The notes: a model not told the origin generated them from the sequence alone. A stretch of DNA of 21,544 bases from Rhodococcus sp. IITR03 (GCA_001017865.1 LATQ01000268.1:1-21544), one strand, 5' to 3'; positions 8,672 through 17,425 are shown, counted from the first letter of the stretch. A program made the numbers and translations.

Positions 8672-9949
8672 ATGACGACGATCGAACATTCGATCCAGAA
8701 CAATTACGGGGATCTCGTCGGCACCGATCGGGTCGCCGGACGGCTCTACACGGACCCGGAGATCTTCCGTGTCGAGATGGAGAAGATCTTCTACCGCACG
8801 TGGGTGTGGGTCGCGCACGAGAGCGAGATCCCTGAGCCCGGTTCGTTCAAGACCACTCAGGTCGGGAATCAGCCGGTGATCGTCACTCGTGACCGCAAGG
8901 GAAACTTCAACACCCTCCTGAACCGCTGCCGGCACCGCGGCGCGACCGTCTGCGACCAGCGCAGCGGCAAGGCCAACGGCTTCACGTGCCCGTACCACAA
9001 CTGGTCCTACGCTCTCGACGGTCGATTGCGCGGTATCCCCTATCCGGACGGCTACGAGGGAGTCATCGACAAGAAGGACTTCCCCCTCCAGACGCTGCGC
9101 ACCGAGAGCTACCTGGCATGATCTGGACAACCTTCAACCAGGACGCCGAACCCCTCGAGGATTTCCTCGGTGACGCCAAGCTCTGGATGGAGCGCTTCTT
9201 CAAGCAGAGCAACGGACTGCCGACCAAGGTGCTCGGCGTCCACAAGTTCCGCTTCAAGGGCAACTGGAAGATCCAACTGGAGAACACCACGGACGGCTAC
9301 CACTTCCCGATGGTGCACAAGTCATGGATGGCCTCCGTCGACGCGGAAACCGCCGACATGATGTCGTTCATGGACGATCCGGCCGCCGAGACACATTCGC
9401 TCGGCAACGGACACAGCGTCGCGATCATGGCCGCTGCCCACGTCGACCTCGATATTGACGACGGCACCGAGGAGATCCAGCCACGCTTCCAGCATCTCGT
9501 CGACGAACTCACCGAGGCCGGGGAGAGTCCGGAGCGGATCCGTCGCTACATGCGCTCGATGCACGGCTGCGGTTCAACCTCAACACTTTTCCGAATGTGG
9601 CGATGTCCTCGTCGTTCTTCCGGGTCTTGATTCCCATCTCCGTCGACGAGACCGAGATCTGGCACATGGCCATCGGCATGGACGGCGGCCTGAATCCGTC
9701 AACCGGGAGCGTCTGCGTATTCACGAGCACTTCCAGGGTCCGTTCGGCTTCGGCAGCCCCGACGATGCGGAGGGCTGGACCCGGGTTCAGATCGGTGCCG
9801 GCGGCAATCCCGACATGCCCATTCTCGTCAACCGCGGCGAGGGGCGCGAATACATCACCGAAGAAGGTTGGCCCACTTCACATGTCACCGACGAGACAGG
9901 AATGCGCGAGGCCTACGCAATGTGGAAGAAGCTGATGAGCGATGACTGA
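8672..9949 (+). CDS. iacC: IacC-like Rieske dioxygenase large subunit, frame broken at 9115, 9571 and 9689
   Basis: Three single-base losses split the gene. Adding one G at 9115-9116 ('ESYLGMIWTTFNQD'), one G at 9571-9572 ('GCGFNLNTFPN') and one C at 9689-9690 ('MDGGPESVNRERL') gives one protein of about 426 aa, the normal alpha-subunit length. The Rieske [2Fe-2S] motif is C86-x-H88 ... C106-x2-H109 ('CRHRG' and 'CPYHNW'). The mononuclear iron site is 'DGYHFPMVH' (D208, H211, H216). In iac pathways IacC with IacD and the reductase IacF performs the late dioxygenation that leads to catechol. The start ATG at 8672 follows GAAGGAAG. The 3' end overlaps iacD by 8 bases, indicating translational coupling. 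All metal ligands are present, which argues against a decayed gene. Confidence 0.88.
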
Positions 9950-10436
9950 CCTGGGCCTGACCGATCCCCGCGTGTTGCGTGCCATAGAACTGGTGTGGAA
10001 GGAGGCCGAAGCCCTCGACGCGAAGGACTACAAGTCCTGGGAGCAGATGTACACCGATGATGGCATCTACGTGATCCCCATCGACCCGGACACGGATGAC
10101 TTCGCGTCCTCGCTCAACATGGTCTACGACGATGCACGGATGCGCCGACTGCGCGTCCAACGCATGCTCCAGGGTTACTCGCCGTCCGCGGTCGCCGCAG
10201 CACGCACCGTCCGCGTGATCTCCCGCTTCACCGTGCAGGAACGCACGGATACCTCGGTCACCCTCCGCTCGGCGCAGATCGTCAATGCCTTCAAACGCAA
10301 CGCGTTCTTGACCCTCGGCGCGGATCTGACGCACACGATCGTGTTCGACGACGAGGGCGACGACAGGATCGCGCTCAAGGTGGTCCGTCTGATCGACAGT
10401 GAGGACGCGGTCAGTGCGTCCGGTTATCTGCTCTGA
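9942..10436 (+). CDS. iacD: IacD-like Rieske dioxygenase small subunit
   Basis: 164 aa, intact. It has the NTF2-like beta-subunit pattern: 'LVWKEAEALDAKDYKSWEQMYTDDGIYVIPI' at residues 18-48, then 'DDARMRRLRVQRMLQGYSPSA' and the strand series 'VRVISRFTVQERTDTSVTLRSAQIVNAFKR'. Small subunits of ring-hydroxylating dioxygenases pack against the alpha subunit in an alpha3-beta3 hexamer and are mainly structural. It overlaps iacC by 8 bases (iacC ends at 9949) and is followed 9 bases later by iacE, so it is deep within the operon. Confidence 0.88.
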   Translation: MTDLGLTDPRVLRAIELVWKEAEALDAKDYKSWEQMYTDDGIYVIPIDPDTDDFASSLNMVYDDARMRRLRVQRMLQGYSPSAVAAARTVRVISRFTVQERTDTSVTLRSAQIVNAFKRNAFLTLGADLTHTIVFDDEGDDRIALKVVRLIDSEDAVSASGYLL

Positions 10437-10445
10437 GAGGCCACC

Positions 10446-11198
10446 ATGAATCCTCATGCCCCGCGTATCGCGGTCGTCACCGGAGCCGCCGGCGGAATGG
10501 GCACCGCCATCGCCCGTAAACTGCATACCGACGGCCGGCGGGTGCTCCTCGCCGACCTCGACACCGCCGCGGTCGACGCCCTCGCGGCGGAACTGTCCCC
10601 CGACGGGTCCACAGCCCGCGGCATCAAGTTGGACGTCGGCCGCAAGGCGGCCTTCGAGGAAGGCCTCGCAGTCTGTGAAGACCTGTGGGGCACGCCCACC
10701 ATCGTCGTCAACAACGCAGCGGTCACCCGCGCGGCCGACCTGATGACACTCGGTGAAGACGAGTTCACGGACGTGCTCACCACGAACGTCAACAGCGTCT
10801 TCTTCGGCTGTCAGGTGTTCGGAGCGGCGATGGCCGACAAGGGATTCGGTCGCATCGTCAACATGGCTTCGCTCGCGGGCCAGAACGGCGGCACCGCCAC
10901 CGGCGGGCACTACGCGGCGTCGAAGGGCGCGATCCTGACCGCCACCAAGATCTTCGCGCGAGAACTCGCCGCGCGAGGCGTGACGGTCAACGCGATCTCC
11001 CCGGGCCCACACGATCTGCCGGTCGTCCGCAAGACGGTTCCGGCCGACAAACTCGACGGCATCGTTGCCGGCATTCCGGTCGGGCGACTCGGCAGTGCAT
11101 CGTTCGTCGCTGACACCGTCGCGCTGTTGATCTCCGACGACGCTTTCTTCGTCACCGGTGCCTGCTGGGACATCAACGGCGGCCTGTACCTGCGCTGA
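10446..11198 (+). CDS. iacE: IacE-like short-chain dehydrogenase/reductase
   Basis: 250 aa, intact classical SDR. The coenzyme motif is TGAAGGMG at residues 12-19, then D63 in 'KLDV', 'NNAA' at 89-92, N114, the catalytic S142 ('MASLAG') and Y156-x3-K160 ('YAASK'). D37-L-D39 ('LADLD') after strand 2 favours NAD(H). In the studied iac pathways IacE works with IacA on hydroxylated or oxidised indole acetate on the way to dioxindole-3-acetate. The ribosome site GAGAGG lies just before the ATG. It is followed by iacF after 51 bp. Confidence 0.85.
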   Translation: MNPHAPRIAVVTGAAGGMGTAIARKLHTDGRRVLLADLDTAAVDALAAELSPDGSTARGIKLDVGRKAAFEEGLAVCEDLWGTPTIVVNNAAVTRAADLMTLGEDEFTDVLTTNVNSVFFGCQVFGAAMADKGFGRIVNMASLAGQNGGTATGGHYAASKGAILTATKIFARELAARGVTVNAISPGPHDLPVVRKTVPADKLDGIVAGIPVGRLGSASFVADTVALLISDDAFFVTGACWDINGGLYLR

Positions 11199-11249
11199 GC
11201 GTTCCATCCCTATCGGCCCGCACCCGTCGCTACACGAGGAGAACCTGAC

Positions 11250-12199
11250 ATGACACTCATCGACGTCATCGTCTCCGACATCACCCAGGAAACACCGACC
11301 GTCAAGTCGATCACGCTCGTGAAGGCGGACGGGTCACCGCTGGGTCCGTACCTGCCGGGCGCACACATCGACGTCGAGGGCCCGACAGCGATCACACGTC
11401 AGTACTCGCTGTGCAGCACCCCGGACGCACCGGACTCGTTCGTCTTCGCCGTCAAGAAGGAGGCGAACTCACGCGGTGGATCCGCTGCCCTGCACGAACT
11501 CTCTGTCGGCGACACCCTCCGCATCAGCACACCTCGGAACCTGCTCGCCATCGCCGAAGAGGCACAGCACCACGTGCTCGTCGCCGCCGGCATCGGCATC
11601 ACTCCGATGCTGAGTATGGCCCGCTACATGGACGTTCACGGCATCAGCTTCGAACTGCACTACTTCGCCCGCACCGAATCCGAAGCGGCATTCCTGCCGC
11701 TGCTGAACGACCGCTGCCCGGACAAGCTGCATCAGCATCTCGGAGTGACGCGCGAGGCCCAGGAGCATGTCCTGAAGGACGAATTCGCCGAATTGCCTCC
11801 ACACACTCACATCTATACGTGCGGACCGGCGGGGTTCATGGACAAGGTCGTTGCCGTCGCGCGTGAGCACGTCTCCCCCGACGCCATCCACATCGAGAAC
11901 TTCCACGCCTCGGAGCAACCCGACGCGTCGGCGAACGCCGCATTCGAAGTCGAGCTGGACGGAGAGACCTATCGGATTCCGGCCGATAAGAGCATCGTCG
12001 AGGTCCTCCAGGACAACGGTTGCGACGTCGACACCTCCTGCCAGGAAGGCATCTGCGGAACGTGCATCATGCAGGTCCTGGAGGTTCGCCCGAACACCGC
12101 GACAACGTGCTCACCCGTGCCGAGAAGGAATCCGGGGAAGTCATGGCAGTGTGCGTGTCGCGCACGAGAGGGCAGCGACTCGTCCTCGACTACTACTGA
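11250..12199 (+). CDS. iacF: IacF-like dioxygenase reductase (flavin + plant-type [2Fe-2S]), frame broken at 12083
   Basis: Adding one G at 12083-12084 changes the tail to 'VLEGSPEHRDNVLTRAEKES...' and ends at the TGA 12197-12199, giving about 316 aa. Without it the frame runs far into the antisense regulator gene, which is implausible. Order: flavin-binding barrel with R50-Q-Y-S53 ('RQYSLCSTP'), NAD-binding domain with 'AAGIGITPML' (112-121) and 'CGPAGFM' (191-197), and a C-terminal ferredoxin domain with C264-x4-C269-x2-C272 and C302. This is the phthalate dioxygenase reductase (VanB/PobB) architecture, which probably uses FMN. It passes electrons from NADH to the Rieske centre of IacC. It is the last gene of the plus-strand operon and converges with the response regulator gene. 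Confidence 0.87.
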
Positions 12200-12209
12200 T
12201 CGACCGTGG

Positions 12210-12866
12210 TCAGGCTTCGTTCGGGACCTCTACGCCGTAGCGGAGGAGGTCCCGAACGAAGGTGCCGATGCTGTCGGAGTCGGTCTTGCTCTTGATCCGA
12301 GCCCGATGGACATCGACGGTCTTCACGCTCATCCCCAGCTTGCGGGCGATATTCTGGCTCGGCAGGCCTTCGACGACCAAGGCCAGGATCTGCCGCTCAC
12401 GCGGCGTCAGCCCCTGGAGTTTCTCCCGCAGCGCTACGCGTGCAGCATGCTCCGCGAAACGCGTCCGAGCGCGCTCGACGCCGGACTGAACCGCGTCGAG
12501 CAGCCGTTGCGGATCGTACGGCTTCTCCAGGAAATCCATGGCGCCCTTCTGTAGCGTCGAGACGGACATCCTGATGTCGCCGTGCGCCGAGACGAAGATG
12601 ATCACCACATGCGGCGCGAACTCGTTGATCCGCTCCTGCAACCTCGTGCCGCTCATGCCCGGCATGCGCACATCGAGCACGATGCAAGCGGGATGCGTGC
12701 CGTCGTAGACATCGAGGAAGACATCGGCACTGTGGCAGATGACCGGTCGGATGCCGATGCTCTCCAGAATCCAGTCGACGGAATCGCACAACGCTGGATC
12801 GTCGTCGACGACGTACACGGTGGCCTCGGACGCCGGCGCATCGTTGCCGGTCACATGCTCGGCCAT
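12210..12866 (-). CDS. FixJ/StyR-type response regulator
   Basis: 218 aa from the ATG at 12866. The frame opens further upstream inside the preceding gene, but this start follows that gene's TGA by one base (TGACATG), which suggests coupling. The receiver domain has acidic D21-D23 ('VVDDDPAL'), phospho-acceptor D65 ('CIVLDVRMPGMSG'), S93 ('FVSAHGD') and K115 ('LEKPYD'). The C-terminal LuxR-type helix-turn-helix is 'LTPRERQILALVVEGLPSQNIARKLGMSVKTVDVH'. FixJ-type regulators pair with PAS kinases of the type encoded at 4889-6378, so the two probably form one system controlling the iac genes (inference from position and type). The last codons contain a 16-bp inverted repeat described separately. 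Confidence 0.88.
   Translation of the reverse strand: MAEHVTGNDAPASEATVYVVDDDPALCDSVDWILESIGIRPVICHSADVFLDVYDGTHPACIVLDVRMPGMSGTRLQERINEFAPHVVIIFVSAHGDIRMSVSTLQKGAMDFLEKPYDPQRLLDAVQSGVERARTRFAEHAARVALREKLQGLTPRERQILALVVEGLPSQNIARKLGMSVKTVDVHRARIKSKTDSDSIGTFVRDLLRYGVEVPNEA
12215..12261. terminator. 16-bp perfect stem at the end of the response regulator gene, bidirectional terminator candidate
   Basis: CTTCGTTCGGGACCTC (12215-12230) and its exact complement GAGGTCCCGAACGAAG (12246-12261) enclose a 15-base loop, which itself contains a CTACG-C-CGTAG palindrome (12230-12240). The hairpin lies between the converging iacF and regulator genes but is encoded within the regulator's last 17 codons (FVRDLLRYGVEVPNEA). 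There is no T tract, as is common for actinobacterial terminators. Confidence 0.65.
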
Positions 12867-12867
12867 G

Positions 12868-13173
12868 TCAGCTGTCCGCATCCCACGCTGCTTCGGCAGT
12901 CCAGTACGGAGCCCCGACTGCGCTTGTCTTCGGCTCCCAGTCGGTGGTGCGGCGGAGCAGGGGTTCTTCACGACGGATCGATACGTCGGCCGCTTCCGGT
13001 CCATCCGCCTCCACGGTCCAATGCACCCAGTTGACCTCGCGTCCGTACTCGTCGTGGACGAACAGGTCGACGTGATGCCATCCGTAGTTGAAGGTGTCCT
13101 CGTAGCAGGTGAGGAACATCCGATGGTGATTGACCGGGCGCGGTTTCAGCATCGAGAATTCTCCAGTCGTCAT
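12868..13173 (-). CDS. 101-aa conserved-looking protein of unknown function in the iac locus
   Basis: I do not recognise a family. The protein is rich in aromatic residues and histidine: 'NHHRMFLTCYEDTFNYGWHHVDLFVHDEYG' is followed by 'EVNWVHWTVEADG' and 'RRTTDWEPKTSAVGAPYWTAEAAW'. There is no signal peptide, membrane segment or cysteine cluster. It reads like a small compact beta-rich domain that could bind an aromatic ligand or a metal through His/Asp/Glu (inference only). The gene starts 18 bases after the amidase stop and ends one base before the response regulator start, so the three are almost certainly one operon. A pathway step, a ligand-binding helper for sensing, or an accessory to IacH are all possible. 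The alternative start at Met8 would shorten it only slightly. Confidence 0.7.
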   Translation of the reverse strand: MTTGEFSMLKPRPVNHHRMFLTCYEDTFNYGWHHVDLFVHDEYGREVNWVHWTVEADGPEAADVSIRREEPLLRRTTDWEPKTSAVGAPYWTAEAAWDADS

Positions 13174-13191
13174 CAGGGCATGGTCTTCGAA

Positions 13192-14481
13192 TCACTCGTC
13201 CAGCGGGGGACTTTCGCGGAGAATTGCTTCGAGTCTCTCCCCGACCTCGAACAGGTCATCCTCCCTACCTGGCAGGCCGACGAGCTGTATTCCGAGCGGC
13301 AGTCCCGCAGTGGTGCGCGCTCCGGGCACAATCACCACGGGTAGGCCCAGCAACTGCCACGGGCGGCTGAGGATCGGCGAACCGGTCGCCGACAATCCCT
13401 TCGGTGCAGGTCCGGTCGCGGCAGGACCGACGATGAGGATGATCCGTCGAGTATCTCGCCCAACAACTCCCGCGAGCGATCCCGTCGGATCAACGCAGCC
13501 GTGTGGTCGGAGACCGAGATTGTCTGTCCCTGCTGCAGCAGATCTCGGATCTGCGGGCTCAGATCGTCCCGCTGCCGTTCGAACTCACGAGCTCGGGTGC
13601 GTGCGGCCTCGAAGGCCATGATCGTCGCGTGGTCCTCGGCGAGAGTCTGCACGTGGTCGTCCCAGTCGAGCATTTCCGAATGCAGGCCCAGTCCGGCCAG
13701 AACAGACGGAAGACGGCCCAGCAGAGCGATCATCGGAGGGTCGAGATATCCGAGATAGCTTCCGCCCCAGACGAACGCACATTCCGGAAGACCGGACTGA
13801 ACAGCGGCGGCTGAGCCGAGGAACGCATCGTGGACGTAACGCAGATCGGCGACGGTGCGGGTGAGCAGCCCCAGGGAATCGAGGGAGTCGCTCAGGCCGA
13901 CAATTCCTGCCATCTCGGTACTGCCGTGGGCGAGAACCAGTCCGGCCGTGCCGCAATAGGACGCCGGTCGGGTCAGGGAACCCGCGGTCTGGGTACCGAG
14001 CGCCAACGGCACGGTGCCAGCACCGACCGCGGCGGCGGACCCGCTCGACGATCCTCCGGGCGTGTGCTCGGGTGCATGAGGATTGCGTGTGGGACCCGGA
14101 CGGAAGTAACCGAACTCGGTCGTGACGGTCTTACCTTGGACGACGGCGCCGAGCGAACGCAATCGTTCCACGCAGGCGCGTCCGCGACAGCTGCCGCGGC
14201 GGATGTGACCGGCGATCCCGCACGGTCGGCATGCCGGCGACGTCGATCAGGTCCTTCACACCGACGGAAATCCCTCGCAAAGGCAGGTCTCGGCGGTCGG
14301 CATCGATCGTCGCGACGTCCTCGGCAGTAGTGCTCGACATTTGCACCCACGCCTGCAGTACGGGTTCCTGAGCGTCGATTGCCGTTCTGGCTCGGGACAC
14401 GAGTTCCGTCGCCGTCGTCGAACCGGTCCGGACCGACCTCACCTGATCTTCGATGGACACGTCAACCACGGGCGCGTTCAC
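13192..14481 (-). CDS. iacH: IacH-like amidase (amidase signature family), frame broken at 13444, 14171 and 14218
   Basis: Restoring one base at each of three sites gives one protein of about 430 aa. The joins are 'GMPTVRGSPVTSAAA' (G in the run at 14217-14219), 'ADAPAVERLRSLGAVVQGKT' (near 14171) and 'ILDGIILIVGPAATG' (run at 13444-13445). The catalytic Ser-cisSer-Lys triad is visible: K76 in 'ISVGVKDLID', the GGSSSGSAAAV stretch near 143-153 with the cis-Ser, and nucleophile S169 in 'GTQTAGSL'. The GTG start at 14481 is chosen because AGGAGG lies five bases before it; upstream codons do not resemble the family. In iac pathways IacH opens the lactam ring of dioxindole-3-acetate. It is divergent from the transporter gene and heads the iacH-unknown-regulator operon. 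Confidence 0.85.
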
Positions 14482-14671
14482 ATCATCCTCCTGCAGTCGC
14501 TGACCTCCCCATTCTGCCCAGGAAAAGGACGTACCGACAGTAAAGGTTTCCCTCCTACCCGAGTGACGCAAGGCGACATAGGTTTTCCACACCGTTGGGC
14601 TTCCGATCACCAACGGAGCACTCGCCGCTCACTCCAGCCCCATTCCCAGCCCACAAGAAAGGCGGCCTCTC
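14482..14671. promoter_or_regulatory. Divergent control region between iacH and the transporter
   Basis: 190 bp without a gene. It carries the inverted repeat CCGTTGG-N11-CCAACGG at 14592-14616, with perfect 7-bp arms whose centres are about 18 bp apart, on one face of the helix. That geometry suits a dimeric regulator. No clear -35/-10 pair stands out on either strand. The repeat does not resemble the palindrome upstream of iacA. Confidence 0.4.
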
Positions 14672-16102
14672 ATGGCTTCGACCGTGGCGCCGGACAAGAT
14701 CATCGATCCTTCCGATCCGAAGGCATCGAAGAAGATCGACTTCGGCAGAATGAACCGCAAGGCCTGGTTGATCACTGCACTCCTCGTTCTTTTTCAGATC
14801 GTCGCGTTTGCCGACAAGGCCGTACTCGGACTCGTTGCGTCAGAGGCGATCCCGGACCTGGGAATCTCGGCCGTCGAGTTCGGTTTCATCGGCAGTGCGT
14901 TCTTCTTCCTCTACGCCGTGGTCTCGGTCGTTACCGGATTTCTCGCAGCGCGGTTCTCGGTGCGGTGGATCATCCTGACGATGGGCGTCGTGTGGGCCGT
15001 GATGCAGTTCCCCATGCTGCTCGGTGGCGGCGCCGCGATTCTTCTGGTCACCCGCATCGTTCTCGGCGGCGCGAGGGCCCGGCCACCGCGATGTCACTGA
15101 CCTCCGCCCACTCCTGGTTCGAACCCCGACGTCGCGCGCTTCCCTCCAATCTTGTCGCTGCGGGCTCGACCCTCGGTCCGGTCCTCGCCGCACCTGCCCT
15201 GGCCTGGGTCATCGGTGCTTGGGGATGGCGCTGGGCGTTCGGTGTCCTCGGTATCGTCGGTCTGGTCTGGGTGATCGCCTGGTTGATCCTGGCCGGCGAC
15301 GGACCTACGCGGGCCACGGGAAGAAGGATTCCGCCGGCAAGGATGCCCCCGAGGCGGATGCCGAGTCCGCTCACGAAATCGCCACGGATGATGTCGACAA
15401 ACAACCGGCCGTCTCGCTCTGGCGGGCATTCGCGAGCTTGACTTTCCTCGCGGCGGTCATCGGCGGAGGTTCGAACTTCTGGGTGCAGGGGTTCGTGACC
15501 ACCTGGCTACCCCAGTACCTGGGGACCGTGGTCGGACTTTCGTTGTCCCAGGTCGGGACGGTCACCACGATTCCCTGGATCCTGGGAGCGCTCGTGCTTC
15601 TCTTCCTCGGATTCCTCGGTCACCGACTGATGCAGCGGGGATACAACGCGCATCGGTCCATCGCGATCCCCTTCGGTATCGCAGCACTCGTTGCCGGTGT
15701 GTGCTTCATCCTGGTCCAGGCGGCCTCCGGTGTCGCCGCCGTCGCGTTGCTCTGCATCGCCGCAGGTTGCAGCCTCGCCTACCCGATGACCGCCTCAGCG
15801 CTGGCATTCGCGGTTGGCGCACGGCAGCGTCCGATCATGATGGCCACGCTGGGCGGTGTCGCGTCGATCGGCGCAATCATCTCCCCCACCCTCGTCGGAT
15901 GCTGATGACGCGCGCGGGGTACGTCTCGCCGCCCTCGGGCACGCCCCTCACCCCCGAGATGGCGAACAACATGGCCGTAGGCGTACATCAAGCCTTCACG
16001 ATCACCGGTGTCGTCCTGCTCGTCGGCGGCGTGCTGTGCATCCTCTTCCTCCGCCCCGAAGCCCTCGGACGCACCCTCCAGGCGCGTCACCGCAAAGGCT
16101 GA
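14672..16102 (+). CDS. MFS transporter, candidate indole-3-acetate importer, frame broken at 15073, 15304 and 15897
   Basis: Three single-base losses split the gene. The joins 'RIVLGGAEGPATAMSLTSAHSW', 'GDGPYAGHGKKDSAG' and 'ISPTLVGMLMTRAGY' restore about 477 aa with twelve hydrophobic segments in two halves of six around a hydrophilic loop (about residues 213-250). 'FGFIGSAFFFLYAVVSVVTGFLAARFSVRWII' contains the loop 2-3 region, and 'RIVLGGAEGPATA' is the conserved helix 4 of the anion:cation symporter/aromatic acid group. Adjacent placement to the iac genes and immediate proximity to iacG suggest uptake of IAA or a related aromatic acid, which is inference. The start ATG at 14672 follows AAAGGCGG. 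Translation of iacG begins 40 bases after the stop. Confidence 0.82.
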
Positions 16103-16142
16103 ACCGAGCCGGATCGATCGTCGTTCCGACCAAGGAGTGCTT

Positions 16143-17330
16143 ATGTCCCTCGACACCGCCAGTATCAACAAGGGCCTGTTCCGCGAGGTGATGGGCCACT
16201 ATCCCACGGGCGTTGCAGTGATCACCGGACGCGCGGCCGACGGCGAACTGCTCGCCCTCGTCGTCGGGACCTTCAGTTCGGTGTCCCTCGATCCTCCCCT
16301 GGTCTCGTTCATGCCGATGAAGACGTCCCAGACCTTCGACAAACTCCGGCGGTGCGAGTCGATATGCATCAATGTCATCGGGGGCGAGCAGGAGGATCTT
16401 GTCGCCACGATCGCCCGGCGCTGGGAGAACAAGCTCGACGGCATCGAATGGTCCACCTCTCCGTCCGGCAACCCGGTTCTCGAACAATCGGTCGCTGGAT
16501 CGACGCACGCGTGACGAACACGGTCGATGCCGGCGACCATTGGATCGTCCTCTGCGCCGTGAGCGATCTGGCGGTCACCAACCGTGGCGCCTCTGATCTA
16601 CTTCCAGGGCGGTTACGGCAGCTTCGTGAGTACGTCGCTGATCGCTCGGCTGCAGCACGAGATCACCGATTCGATCAGCGCGGCGGAGGCCCTCCGCCCG
16701 GAGGTGGAAGCGCTCGCCCACTCGATCGGTTGCGAGATCGCGCTGTATACGACGATCGGCCGGGACGAGATGGTCCGAGTGCTGTCGGCCTTCGGTCCCG
16801 GCGTGGAACAGACGAACGGACTCGCACGACGTATCCCGATCGTGCCTCCGATCGGCGACAGTATCGTCTTCGACCTGTCCGAGGACGAACAGGAACGCTG
16901 GCTGTCCAGGGCCATCGGAATCGACGAGGACACGAAGGGGGTCTACCGCCGGCGACTCGGTTTCGTACGCGCCCACGGATACGCGCTCTCGCTTCTTCCT
17001 CGAGAAGGCCGCACCGCCTACGAGACGATGTGCGAAGCGACGCGACGCTACGAATCAGGTCTGCTCACACCCATGGAGGAACGTGACATCCGGACCGTGA
17101 TCCCTGGGTCGGACGTCGACTATCGCGTTCAGGAGCTCGATTCTGACGGTCGCTACGATGTCGGGTCCCTCGTCTTCCCTGTACGCGATCCGGAAGGCCG
17201 CTGCACCTCGACTTTGCGTCTGGCTCAACTCCCGCTTCGGAGCACCGGCGCGACGGTCGCTGCATGGGTTTCGCATGCCAGAAGCGTCGTCGCAGCACTC
17301 GAGGGCGATAGACACCCCCACGGTTCGTAG
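16143..17330 (+). CDS. iacG: IacG-like flavin reductase fused to an IclR-type effector domain, frame broken near 16495 and 16582
   Basis: The N-terminal 165 residues are a Flavin_Reduct domain: 'FREVMGHYPTGVAVITGRAADG', 'VGTFSSVSLDPPLVSFMPMKTSQTF' and, after the first break, 'AWIDARVTNTVDAGDHWIVLCAVSDLAVTN' then 'APLIYFQGGYGSF'. The frame continues without a stop or new start into about 225 residues resembling the IclR effector domain ('LRPEVEALAHSIGCEIALYTTIG', 'RRIPIVPPIGDSIVFDLSEDEQERWL', 'DVGSLVFPVRDPEGRC'). No helix-turn-helix is present, so it is an enzyme with a ligand-binding tail, not a repressor. The p-hydroxyphenylacetate hydroxylase reductase C1 of Acinetobacter has a comparable autoinhibitory C-terminal domain relieved by substrate. 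By analogy this protein would deliver FMNH2/FADH2 to IacA mainly when IAA is present. The second break needs one extra base or two missing bases near 16582. AAGGAG precedes the ATG. Confidence 0.8.
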
Positions 17331-17405
17331 GCAGTCGAATGCACCTCTTGTGCCTACATCGATCTCGAGGGAACCGCTGTGGACCGCCCGACGGACGGAC
17401 TGTGC

Positions 17406-17425
17406 GTGATCGGACAAACGATCAC
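17406..17425. terminator. Hairpin between converging iacG and GAF-ANTAR genes
   Basis: GTGATCG and CGATCAC flank a six-base loop GACAAA. The right arm overlaps the stop codon of the GAF-ANTAR gene (17422-17424). It lies 76 bp after iacG, so it may stop transcription in both directions. The stem is short and not very GC-rich. Confidence 0.4.

Noticed and set aside
9885..11207. A long minus-strand open frame of 440 codons opposite iacD and iacE
   Set aside because: Its composition (Arg, Gly, Asp, Val-rich, no domain) is typical of antisense to high-GC genes, and the plus strand encodes clear dioxygenase subunit and SDR proteins.
8672..17330. The interpretation that iacC, iacF, iacH, the transporter and iacG are pseudogenes
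   Set aside because: Every break is a single-base loss or gain, usually in a G/C run, and all metal ligands and catalytic residues remain; the same errors also strike unrelated genes across the window.
16584..17330. A separate IclR-family transcriptional regulator gene
   Set aside because: There is no helix-turn-helix region and no ribosome site, and the frame begins with 'APLIYFQGGYGSF', the end of the flavin reductase domain, so it is the C-terminal part of the fusion.
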